The position numbers and the translations under genes are program-made. From Pseudomonadota bacterium (GTDB taxonomy: Bacteria > Pseudomonadota > Gammaproteobacteria > Steroidobacterales > Steroidobacteraceae), in NCBI GenBank assembly GCA_023423935.1, contig JAFAEQ010000039.1, positions 62,001 to 126,000 of the forward strand: 64,000 nucleotides of DNA, read 5' to 3'. The notes under the pieces were generated by a model, which saw only the letters and a list, made by a program, of their open reading frames with translations, did not search any database and was not told where the DNA came from. Positions 51,891 to 60,071 of this stretch are shown one piece after another (the stretch's first letter is position 1; each line of letters starts with the position of its first letter).

Positions 51891-54197
51891 TCACGGCTCC
51901 CAGGCTGTAAAATCCTCGTACGTGGCCTTTGCGCTATACATCACGAGTCCATATTTGCCGCTCTTATGAGTTGTGTCGCTCGCTTCGACAAGCAGGTTTC
52001 CGTTCACATAGGCTCGCAATGAATTGCCGATCGCCTCGAGCCGCAGGTTATATGCGCTGCCTGGCGTGACTGTCAGTGGTGCGGTGTCGAGGATCGTGAT
52101 CGTGCCGTTCACCATCTTGCGCAATGAAATGGTGTTCTCGCGTCGCACCGTCACGTAGTAGTAGTTCCTCGAATCGACGTAGCGCGCCATGATGCCGAAC
52201 CAGCGACTCCCACTACCCGACGCGAAGCTATTGAGAGTTGCGCGTGTTTGGACGATCTGGTCGTTGGCATTCACGCGCGTGACCGCGCTGGCATCGCCGC
52301 TCGCATTCTGCTGTCGGATGCGCGGGTTGCCGGAGGAGTAATCGGCACTCCAGATGCCGGGCCCGTAGTTCCAGTGATTGTCGATCACGTACGGGGAGTT
52401 GTGCTCGTCGAGCAACGTCAGATGCGGATTCTGACTCACGATCACGTTGTCGAAATCCGCGGCCGTCTTGTACATGCGTACACCGGCGTGACCGTGAGTC
52501 AATGCCGTATCGTGCTTCTCGAGCGCGAGCCGACCATCGACATACACTCGCAGCAGCGTGCCGATCGCCTCCAGGCGCAGTCGATAGTTCCGATTGAGCG
52601 TGACCGGAAGCGAGACGGAAGCAAGCGTGACGAAGGCGCCGTTCTGCATCCGCTTGAGGGTTAGAGCGTTCGATTGATACAGCGCTGCGTAGTAGTAGTT
52701 GTTCGCATCCGTTCTGCGTACCGCCAGACCCGCCCAGCGATTCGTGCCGTTGAAGGCGGTGGGCTTCACGTCTGCTTCGATCGCCTGATTGGTCCAGTCG
52801 ACGCTCGTAACAAACGATCCTGCATCGCCGGCAACAGAGGATTGTCGATAGACCTTGGATTCACCTGAGCTCACCACCGAGAAAGTGCTTCCCGCCATCG
52901 GCGTCCAATGGCTGGCACCGGCTTCGAAGTTCTCCTGTAGCGGCGCGGCCGTGGTTCCCCAGCGCTTGAGATCGAACACGTAAAGGCCATCACCGGCCCC
53001 GGCAATGATGCGAGCGGTGGAGGCACTGACGTCGGCATCAACATCGCCCCAGCCCAGATAGCGGACCTGCGATGTCGAACCACTCGCAACGAGTCTTGCG
53101 ACCTGTTCGTAGTGATTCGTTGAAGTCTGCTGATACACCGCCACGGATCCGCCTCGGTGCGGATCTCCGGGTAGCCCCGCGATGACGAGATCGCGCACCT
53201 TGAGAACCCCCGGAGATCCAGTGCGCATGCTGTCAGGCGCACCGATGCTGGACGCGTAGTTCCATGCACCTGCGTTCCGATTGAATACATAGATCGGCTG
53301 ATACGACGGGCCGGTCATCAACGCGCGGCTATCATCGATTGCGACTCCCGCTCCGATATAGCCGTTGTCCGGAGGGGTGAGATGGGCTGCGAGAGTCCAT
53401 GTCGAGCCACTTGGTTCGAAAACATTCGCGGAGCTGTCGCCCTCCATCACTCTCTCGATGATAATCACCCGATTGCCCGCAGAAATATCGATGTCCTCCC
53501 CGTGGTAGCCCCAATTGTCACAACCTGGCTCCTCATAGCCCGGGAACGTCATGACGGTCGACCACGTGTCCGCTGTCTTCCTCATGGCCTCTGCATTGAA
53601 GGTGCAGCCGTCGATCTGGCTTGTAAGCACCACGCCGGTCCCGACGGCTGCTTCGCCTGGACCTGAGAAATTGTCGCTTGGAGTTTCGATCCAGTCGCCG
53701 GTGCCTTGTCGCTCGTACACGTGAACCTTGTCGGCAGCGACCACCGCAACACCGTTGCGGATCGCGACAGAAGCAAGACAGCTGTCTTCTCCCACCTCGC
53801 CAACATCGCAACGCGTCGTAGCCAATGTCTTCACGTACTGCCAGGCGCCGTTGCTCTGACGCCGAAACAGGAAAGCGTAGTGATTCTCCCAATCCCGGTA
53901 TGTCGATTCGTCCTCCCGCTCGCCAATATATTTCACGCCTGTTGCAATGATGGTGTCGCCTTCCACGGCAAGTCGCACCGGAAAGAGATCCAGCGTCGAA
54001 TCGGGTGGTGGGATCTTTGCCGTCTCCTCGACGACGATAGGTGCGGCGAGAGACAGACCTGGAAGCAACAGCAGAGAAGCGAGGAGGGCTGCTTGCGATC
54101 TTCGAGTTGATGGATTGCCGCCGCGCGCGGGCCCTATCTGCGATGGCATCGCGCCGGAATGAACCGAGGAATGAAGACTCCTTACCGAGGTGCCCAT
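51891..54197 (-). CDS. Large secreted protein: beta-propeller (FG-GAP-like) plus two LamG-like domains
   Basis: 768 residues from the ATG at 54197 with AAAGGAG upstream. After a Ser-rich lead, a hydrophobic stretch (AALLASLLLLPGLSLAAP) acts as signal. Residues about 60-430 have repeated propeller blades (GDTIIATGVKYIGERED, VAIDDSRALMTGPSYQPIYV, DLVIAGLPGDPHRGGSVAVY). Two similar beta-sandwich domains follow, around 440-600 and 610-768: NRWAGLAVRRTDANNYYYAA and SRWFGIMARYVDSRNYYYVT, each with YRLRLEAIG or YNLRLEAIG and VYVDGRLALE or AYVNGNLLVE. Probably an extracellular glycan-binding or adhesin-like protein. Confidence 0.82.
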   Translation of the reverse strand: MGTSVRSLHSSVHSGAMPSQIGPARGGNPSTRRSQAALLASLLLLPGLSLAAPIVVEETAKIPPPDSTLDLFPVRLAVEGDTIIATGVKYIGEREDESTYRDWENHYAFLFRRQSNGAWQYVKTLATTRCDVGEVGEDSCLASVAIRNGVAVVAADKVHVYERQGTGDWIETPSDNFSGPGEAAVGTGVVLTSQIDGCTFNAEAMRKTADTWSTVMTFPGYEEPGCDNWGYHGEDIDISAGNRVIIIERVMEGDSSANVFEPSGSTWTLAAHLTPPDNGYIGAGVAIDDSRALMTGPSYQPIYVFNRNAGAWNYASSIGAPDSMRTGSPGVLKVRDLVIAGLPGDPHRGGSVAVYQQTSTNHYEQVARLVASGSTSQVRYLGWGDVDADVSASTARIIAGAGDGLYVFDLKRWGTTAAPLQENFEAGASHWTPMAGSTFSVVSSGESKVYRQSSVAGDAGSFVTSVDWTNQAIEADVKPTAFNGTNRWAGLAVRRTDANNYYYAALYQSNALTLKRMQNGAFVTLASVSLPVTLNRNYRLRLEAIGTLLRVYVDGRLALEKHDTALTHGHAGVRMYKTAADFDNVIVSQNPHLTLLDEHNSPYVIDNHWNYGPGIWSADYSSGNPRIRQQNASGDASAVTRVNANDQIVQTRATLNSFASGSGSRWFGIMARYVDSRNYYYVTVRRENTISLRKMVNGTITILDTAPLTVTPGSAYNLRLEAIGNSLRAYVNGNLLVEASDTTHKSGKYGLVMYSAKATYEDFTAWEP

Positions 54198-54485
54198 GGC
54201 TTTGCTCCTTTGACCACGCACACACGTTGCTCGTGACCGCAGAGACCATGCCTGGCTCTTATATCTTCGGGCGGGGCCAGCCGCTCTGCCGGGTGATCAG
54301 CTAAATAGCGATCGACCCGTTGAGTTCCCAACTAGCGACACGAAGATTCACCTTCAATTCTCGTGTGCTGCGCGCCTTACAAATCCGCATCGGATCGCTA
54401 AATTGTTCGACAGTTTCAATGTGATCCGACTATCTGCGGTCGAGGAGTTCAGAAAGTGCAGATCTATTTCCGCTAGCACTCAGCT

Positions 54486-54756
54486 CTAGTGGACTGTAAC
54501 GACTGATTCGAGAGTGCTGCTTTGGTCGTCGTCCCAGCGAAGGTTGAGATCTTCTGCGGGATTCGCGTTGGTCACAGGGCCTGGACCCCGGCCTACGCCG
54601 GGGTGACCCCTCAGGGCCTTCGCCGGGGTGACCCCTTAACGGCCTTCGCTGGGATGACTCCTTAACGGCCTTCGCCGGGGCGGCCTTCGCCGGGGTGACC
54701 CCTCAGGACCTTCGCGGGGTGACGTCAATACTGAATCGGCTGTTACAGGTCACTAG
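54486..54756. mobile_element. CTAG-ended MITE-like element, copy C
   Basis: 271 bp with both ends. The left CTAGTGGACTGTAACGACTG is the near inverse of the right end (CTAGTGACCTGTAACAGCC on the other strand). It has five or six internal GGCCTTCGCCGGGGTGACCC-type units and the shared unique segment. The 874 bases between 54198 and 55071 contain no gene otherwise. Confidence 0.7.
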
Positions 54757-55071
54757 TTGGTGCTCGAGTGCGACGAGCAGTTGGCTCGCCGGAGAGTTGC
54801 TCGACCTGAAGAATGGATGCTCCGAGCCTGTCAGCTGATTGCGCTGGACGGCGTCGAGAATGAACCCCAGCTCGTGCTTGTGGATGCCGGCCCGCCATAG
54901 GCGAGCTCACGATGCACTCGCCTTGCGCTGTAGAGTACGCAGGATGAATCAGAGGCTGAGAAGGCAGACAGGACGAGCCGGGGGAGGGCGTGATGGTCAG
55001 AGCCAGTAGAGACGCCCACGTGTTGCATCTCCTGTCTTCTTCGTCCAGCTGAACTTACTTGGATTCCTGCG

Positions 55072-56667
55072 ATGGCCTTCATTCCGCTAGCACTCCGATA
55101 TCGTCTTGAGGACTCCATCGATACGCCGGGGCTGGAGGTTTTTCTAGCGGAACTGGTGATGTTCGCTTCAGAGCGAGGGTGGGCGGAGATCCAGCCCGAA
55201 GCTTTGGCGGAGTTTGTGCTCCGTACTCGGCGTTCACCGCTGGTGCGTGACGTGATCAAAGCCTGCAAGGTCGACCTTTCCGAGCTACCGAAGCCAGGTC
55301 AGGGTGATGAGAAGGTATCGACATCGGCGCTTGCGCCTGAGACGAATCGAATCATCGAAGGGGCGGCGCGCTTTGCGGCGGCTGCGGGAAGGCCGCTCGA
55401 GCGGCTTCGTTACAGTGACGTGCTCGTTGCGTTGTGTGACTCACCGGTCACTGCCCCTCTGATCGAGAGACTCAACCTTACAAAACTCAAGATCCTGTAC
55501 TTCATCAGTCACCGGCTCGTGCTGCCAGACACAGTCGAGTTGGCGCTGCCGGAGATCGATCGTCACAAGCCGGTGTGGGTCCGCATCCAGAATGATGATT
55601 TCACGCCGATGACAGTGGTGAGCGCGATTCTCAGCGCGGTATTCAGTGTCGCAGAAGGCGACGCACAGGCATTGATGATGAGGGTGCATACCGAAGGGCA
55701 AGTCTACTTGGGGCCCTTCGGTCATGACGAAGCCTTTGACCTGGCGCGGCATGCGACCGCAATGGCGCAAGAAGGACAGCATCCGCTACGTATCACCCTA
55801 GTGCGTAGCCAGAGACAATCTCTCCTAGCTCGTCATTGGCGAGGCGAGGTGCCCCTGGCCCAATCACTTTGGGAGGTCGCACTGAAGGGTACGCTGTGCT
55901 TCGGCGCTCTGGGCATTCTCCTGATTGGGCAGGTGTTTACGCGATTCTCTCCGCAGATAGCACGCCTGGCAGTCTATGCGTTCGCCGGCATCACCCTCGT
56001 GTTCATGATCTGGCAATCCGTCGGAGTGTGGCGTGCCGCGACCCGCTGTACGCATCGCTGGTCGACTGTCAGAGCGGGAACGATGGCGCAAGCTGTGATG
56101 GGACTGGTGTTGCTCGCTCTTCTTGCGGCAGCCCCAGCGGCTGCGGCTCGCTTGCATGAGGTGGCAAGTTCGATTGCGCGCATTGCCAGCTTGCCGCCGT
56201 TGGAGATCGAGGTCAGCGGAACGGATGCAGTCTACGTCCGCGGGGGAATTCGTCGCGGCGCAGCCCGTCTGCTGAAGCGGACGTTGGACGAGCGTCCGAG
56301 TGTGCGCTTGATTATTCTCGAGAGTCCTGGGGGCGTCGCGGCAGAAGGAAGCCGGTTGCAGCGCCTCATTCGGGAGCGCAGATTGAACACATTGGTGGAA
56401 GCAGACTGTTTCAGCGCCTGCGCGTTCGCATTCCTCGGAGGGGTTGAGCGCTACATTTCGATAGAGGGGCGTCTCGGCTTCCACCAGGCAGCATCTGCGT
56501 TCGGTTTCACACTTCCTCGAGCATTGCAGTCCGAACGCGCGCTTCTGGATAGCGGTGTGCCTCCTTGGTTCGCCGAACGGGCGTACCAGACTCCGCCGTC
56601 ATCTATCTGGATCCCAACAGAAGAAGAGCTGATCGATGCGGGTGTGGTGCATGAGGTGTGGGACTAG
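55072..56667 (+). CDS. Four-part fusion: ClpA-type N domain, ClpS domain, three membrane segments, ClpP/SppA-like serine protease domain
   Basis: 531 residues. Residues 10-147 are a ClpA-like double Clp-N repeat; RIIEGAARFAAAAGRPLERL and NLTKLKILYFISHR match the second repeat and end of E. coli ClpA N domain (which ends NFISHG). Residues 167-245 are ClpS: RIQNDDFTPMTVVSAILSAV (NDDFTPM 174-180), ALMMRVHTEGQ and HPLRITLVR. Hydrophobic segments at 268-289, 297-320 and 338-360 follow; a positively charged loop between the last two sits inside, so the rest would be periplasmic. Residues 378-531 are a ClpP/crotonase-like domain: YVRGGIRRGAARLLKRTL, IILESPGGVAAEGSRLQRLI, CFSACAFAFLGG (Ser448) and GRLGFHQA (His471). 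No AAA+ motor. Function unknown. Confidence 0.85.
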   Translation: MAFIPLALRYRLEDSIDTPGLEVFLAELVMFASERGWAEIQPEALAEFVLRTRRSPLVRDVIKACKVDLSELPKPGQGDEKVSTSALAPETNRIIEGAARFAAAAGRPLERLRYSDVLVALCDSPVTAPLIERLNLTKLKILYFISHRLVLPDTVELALPEIDRHKPVWVRIQNDDFTPMTVVSAILSAVFSVAEGDAQALMMRVHTEGQVYLGPFGHDEAFDLARHATAMAQEGQHPLRITLVRSQRQSLLARHWRGEVPLAQSLWEVALKGTLCFGALGILLIGQVFTRFSPQIARLAVYAFAGITLVFMIWQSVGVWRAATRCTHRWSTVRAGTMAQAVMGLVLLALLAAAPAAAARLHEVASSIARIASLPPLEIEVSGTDAVYVRGGIRRGAARLLKRTLDERPSVRLIILESPGGVAAEGSRLQRLIRERRLNTLVEADCFSACAFAFLGGVERYISIEGRLGFHQAASAFGFTLPRALQSERALLDSGVPPWFAERAYQTPPSSIWIPTEEELIDAGVVHEVWD

Positions 56668-56742
56668 CGCGGTCGACGGATCAGTTGTGACGATGTATTA
56701 GAGTGGTACCAGGTCATTAGCCAAGTCAATCGTTGAGGCCAA

Positions 56743-57636
56743 ATGCCCATCTTCATCGTTCAGAACAAAAAACTCACGAAACTCAGCTCGGCGCCTTTGT
56801 TGGCGGAAAAGGCGCTCCAGACGCTAGTAGAACAGAACCTGCTGGAAGTTCTTGATCTGCACTTTCTTGCGACTGAGTACGCCACTACGTTCGGAGGGAG
56901 AATCGATACGTTGGCGGTGGACGTGAATGGCGCGCCTGTGATCATCGAGTACAAGCGCGGTCGCAATGACAACGTCATCAATCAGGGGCTTTCGTACCTA
57001 CGATGGCTGAAAAGTCAGAAGCAGGAGTTCTTTGAGAAGTTGATGGCCGACAAGTTGGCGCCGGATGTCTGCAAACAGATCGAGCTCGATTGGAAGAACC
57101 CGAGAGTCATCTGCATCGCCGAATCATATTCGAAGTTCGACATCGACACCGTGGAGGTGGTTCCGCTGCGAATCGAGCTTTGGAAGTATCGGTTCTATCA
57201 GCAGGACGTTTTCTCGCTTGAACCTGTGAACGTCCCCGAAACGGTGACTGCCAAAGCAAACGAAGCTCGCACCGTCGAGGCCCCGCAGATCTCCGCAGAT
57301 CGCTCCGATCATACCGAGAAGTCGTCGCACGACATCAGCGAGCTCTACAAGGAGCTTCGCGAGCGCATCATGTCGCTCGACGAGGCGGTCACCGAGAAGC
57401 AGACGAAGCTGTACGTGGCCTATCGCGTGGCCAACAACTTTGCGGAGGTCATGTTCGGCCGGAATCACTTGAAGATCGCGTTGCGGCCCGTCGATTATGA
57501 TGATCCCCGAGGTCTCGTCGAAGTGATTCCGGAAAGCTACAACTGGTCGCTCGACCGGCGCGTGTACCTTCGATCGGCAGATGATCTTGACTATGTGATG
57601 GGTTTGATCGAGCAGAGTTATCGCGACGTTCTGTAA
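56743..57636 (+). CDS. DUF5655/PD-(D/E)XK nuclease-like protein
   Basis: 297 residues, GAGG before the ATG. The N-terminal half reads like a nuclease fold: FGGRIDTLAVDVNGAPVIIE then YKRGRNDNVINQG gives Asp, Glu-Tyr-Lys in PD-(D/E)XK order, with a long helix (SYLRWLKSQKQEFFEKL) after. The C-terminal domain (about 190-297) is DUF5655 (TKLYVAYRVANNFAEVMFGR, LKIALRPVDYDDPRGLVEVI, DDLDYVMGLIEQSY). Proteins of this kind appear as predicted nucleases or transporters of unknown substrate; role not established. Stand-alone gene between the Clp-like fusion and a methyltransferase. Confidence 0.82.
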   Translation: MPIFIVQNKKLTKLSSAPLLAEKALQTLVEQNLLEVLDLHFLATEYATTFGGRIDTLAVDVNGAPVIIEYKRGRNDNVINQGLSYLRWLKSQKQEFFEKLMADKLAPDVCKQIELDWKNPRVICIAESYSKFDIDTVEVVPLRIELWKYRFYQQDVFSLEPVNVPETVTAKANEARTVEAPQISADRSDHTEKSSHDISELYKELRERIMSLDEAVTEKQTKLYVAYRVANNFAEVMFGRNHLKIALRPVDYDDPRGLVEVIPESYNWSLDRRVYLRSADDLDYVMGLIEQSYRDVL

Positions 57637-57733
57637 GCAGGCTTGCAGAGGCACTAAGCCGCGAAGAGGACGCGCAATCCGCGTCGAGAAATCCAGGCGA
57701 TGACAAGAATGACCGGCCGAAGAGAATCGTTGA

Positions 57734-58279
57734 ATGGTTGAGCCCACCGCTTCCGCTTGGGTCCGTCGCTTCGCTACGTTGATTCCAGAGCATGGCACCG
57801 TCCTTGATGTGGCCAGCGGCGCAGGGCGTCATGCACGCCTGCTTGCCGCGCTGGGTTATCGCGTCGAAGCCGTCGATCGCGATGCGCAGCTACTCGCCGG
57901 ATTGAATGGGGTGCCCGGCATCACGGCGCGTGTCGCGGATCTCGAAGGCGATGCATGGCCGTACGGCGCAGCCGCTTTCGACGGCGTCGTCGTGACGAAT
58001 TATCTGCACCGACCGCGTTTCGATGCGCTGATCGATGCACTCAAGCCCGGCGGAGTGCTGATCTACGAAACCTTCATGGTTGGCAATGAAACGCTGGGCA
58101 AACCGTCAAACCCGGAGTTCCTGCTGAAACAAGGTGAGCTACTCGATCGCGTGCGTCCACGACTGACCGTGGTCGCATTCGAGCAGGGGCGTGTCGATAC
58201 TCCAAAGCCGGCGTTCATTCAGCGCATCTGTGCGATTGCCGGCGACGTTGCGCCAGTGCTGAACGCAGCGGCACTTTGA
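57734..58279 (+). CDS. Class I SAM-dependent methyltransferase
   Basis: 181 residues. Motif I is VLDVASGAGRHARLLAALGY, with AVDRDAQLL as motif II and ADLEGDAWPY as motif III; VVVTNYLHRPRFDALIDALK and GGVLIYETFMVGNE fill the core. Similar to small TehB-like methyltransferases. No partner suggests the substrate. The ATG is the first in-frame start with coding character. Confidence 0.85.
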   Translation: MVEPTASAWVRRFATLIPEHGTVLDVASGAGRHARLLAALGYRVEAVDRDAQLLAGLNGVPGITARVADLEGDAWPYGAAAFDGVVVTNYLHRPRFDALIDALKPGGVLIYETFMVGNETLGKPSNPEFLLKQGELLDRVRPRLTVVAFEQGRVDTPKPAFIQRICAIAGDVAPVLNAAAL

Positions 58280-58488
58280 CGCCCACAATCCTTCTGGCTG
58301 AGTCGAGCAAATAATCGTTCTCGCGGACGGTCGCAGCTCATAGGGCACTTTCGTTGCTCTTCGCTTTGCCGCGGTGATGCGACCTTCCTGCTGGATGCTG
58401 CATCTATGATGTGCACGCGCTATCGCGTGCTGGGCATCTGCAAGGAGGACTCCAATGCGCCTGTACGCGGTGCCAGAAGTCGTCATTC

Positions 58489-58556
58489 CTGCGAAGGCAG
58501 GAATTCATCTGGGTGCTGGAAGATTGGACCCCAGCCTTCGCAGGGGTGACGACGAG
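58489..58556. repeat. REP/BIME-like inverted pair (CCTGCGAAGGC / GCCTTCGCAGG)
   Basis: CGTCATTCCTGCGAAGGC faces GCCTTCGCAGGGGTGACG 30 bases later, complementary with two mismatches. It uses the same GCGAAGGC core as the internal units of the CTAG-ended elements, but lacks their ends. The surrounding 58280-58643 has no gene. Confidence 0.6.
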
Positions 58557-58643
58557 CGTGCTGTACTGTCGCTAGTCACTCGCCAGGGATGAGCAGTCGA
58601 CACCCTGAGGCAGCATGCAGTTCCGTCAGCGCTGCCGGCGCCG

Positions 58644-59711
58644 TTACTGCGCCATTCCGCTGCAGGAAGGCGAGCGCATTTGTCCCGCGCAGTCGGCGAG
58701 GATGGCGCAGCTCGTGACGAACTCGCTTTCCGCCTTGCACGTGATGTCGCCAGTGAAAGCGGAATTGCCTGTTCTCTGTCGGCAGCTCTCCGTTGCTTTG
58801 TCGCTCAAGTGCTGCCTTGCAAACGCCTCGCCGCGGCTCGTGAGAAAGGTGTCGTTCACCTTCGGATGAATCATTTCGCAGTCTTTCGCGCGCGCAGCCG
58901 AGACAGGTGGCGCAGGGCTACCGGGAGCTGGCGGTACAAGTGCCGAACCGGTGGCTGGGGTAGGCATACCCGCGCCGCCATGATCCGCAGTGTGAGTGCT
59001 TGCCTGCTGTTCAGGCTGTGTCCGCGTTTGCGCCGCGTTCAACGTCGCATTCAGGGTGGCACGTGACTCTGCTTCGCGAGCGGCGGCTATTTCATTTGCC
59101 TGCTTGAGCGAGTTGTACAAGGCGGCCGTGTTTCGTGCCTGCTCCTGCTCGCGTTCACGTCGCTCCTGTTCTTCCTGGTGCATGCGCGCGAAGTGAGCTT
59201 GATTCGTGATAGCGGCGGCCTGCAGCGCTTCGTCGGTCACGGGTCGATAGTGATTCGAGTTGATCTGCGTGAATGCGCCAAAACGTCCCCAACGCTTCTC
59301 TGCGCCGAAAGCATCTACCTGCAGCGAGTCGTTGAGCGCGCTCACACGAATCCTGTGGCGATAGTCGTCGGCGGTGGATTCCAGATAGAGGCTGCCGGAT
59401 TCGAAGTAGGCCAGGCGGTCGCGCGGCGAAGTCGGAAAGGTGGTTTCCGCGAGTACGTAGGTTCCCGGTGTTGTCCCTGGTCGAATGAAATAGCGCCCGT
59501 AGCGTGCGCCGCCGGCATGCCCAAAATGCAGGGCCAAGCCATCGCCTTCGCGATAGACCTCGAGCGTATAGAGCTGATTGACGAACGATCGGCCGACGAA
59601 GGCATCGAGCGCGCCGAAGCTTGGTGCAGGTTCTTGAGCGTGTGCGAGGCCGAAAACGCAAAGGAACATCAGCAGCGCGCTGTGAACAGCGCCGCGTATA
59701 GAGATCGGCAT
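58644..59711 (-). CDS. Exported protein with coiled-coil middle, function unknown
   Basis: 355 residues. Signal peptide (SALLMFLCVFGLAHAQ). Residues 25-165 may form a lipocalin-like or beta domain (FVGRSFVNQLYTLEVYREGD, GRYFIRPGTTPGTYVLAETT). A long charged stretch (RMHQEEQERREREQEQA, EIAAAREAESRATLNA) predicts a coiled coil, followed by a Pro/Ala-rich linker and a Cys-rich end (CEMIHPK, SCRQRTG, ITCKAE, SCAILADCAG) likely to hold disulfides. No family recognised. Stand-alone gene. Confidence 0.7.
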   Translation of the reverse strand: MPISIRGAVHSALLMFLCVFGLAHAQEPAPSFGALDAFVGRSFVNQLYTLEVYREGDGLALHFGHAGGARYGRYFIRPGTTPGTYVLAETTFPTSPRDRLAYFESGSLYLESTADDYRHRIRVSALNDSLQVDAFGAEKRWGRFGAFTQINSNHYRPVTDEALQAAAITNQAHFARMHQEEQERREREQEQARNTAALYNSLKQANEIAAAREAESRATLNATLNAAQTRTQPEQQASTHTADHGGAGMPTPATGSALVPPAPGSPAPPVSAARAKDCEMIHPKVNDTFLTSRGEAFARQHLSDKATESCRQRTGNSAFTGDITCKAESEFVTSCAILADCAGQMRSPSCSGMAQ

Positions 59712-59827
59712 AGGCGGTCCGTCGTGGTAGTCGAATGGCGGGACGCTAGCAGTGGCGCCCGCCGCATAGCTGCGATCTGATTCAAAGATCTTGCGGAGAC
59801 GAAAGGCATCTCTTCAAAGAGGCTGCC

Positions 59828-59968
59828 ATGCCGCTCAATAGCATCTGCGCGAAGTCGGCGCTGCAGGAGCTGGTGAAATTGACTGATCAGGCCGGGGAGG
59901 ATGACCCGGAGTTCGCTCGAGCAGTTCTGAGCAACAGAGAAGTGACGCTCAGGGCTTGGTGTCGTTGA
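59828..59968 (+). CDS. Possible 46-residue small protein
   Basis: ATG at 59828 gives MPLNSICAKSALQELVKLTD, then QAGEDDPEFARAVLSNREVT and LRAWCR. The helical, acidic composition is protein-like, but there is no family, no strong ribosome site and no partner. The rest of the 360-base gap between 59712 and 60071 is empty. Confidence 0.3.
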   Translation: MPLNSICAKSALQELVKLTDQAGEDDPEFARAVLSNREVTLRAWCR

Positions 59969-60071
59969 CGATACTGGTGAGTGAGGCCGCGCGAGCCGCG
60001 AGGACACGCATCAATCTTTGGAGGATCTCCAACGATCGATGCGTGTCCAGGCGAGTGCTGTCAGAGTGTCG

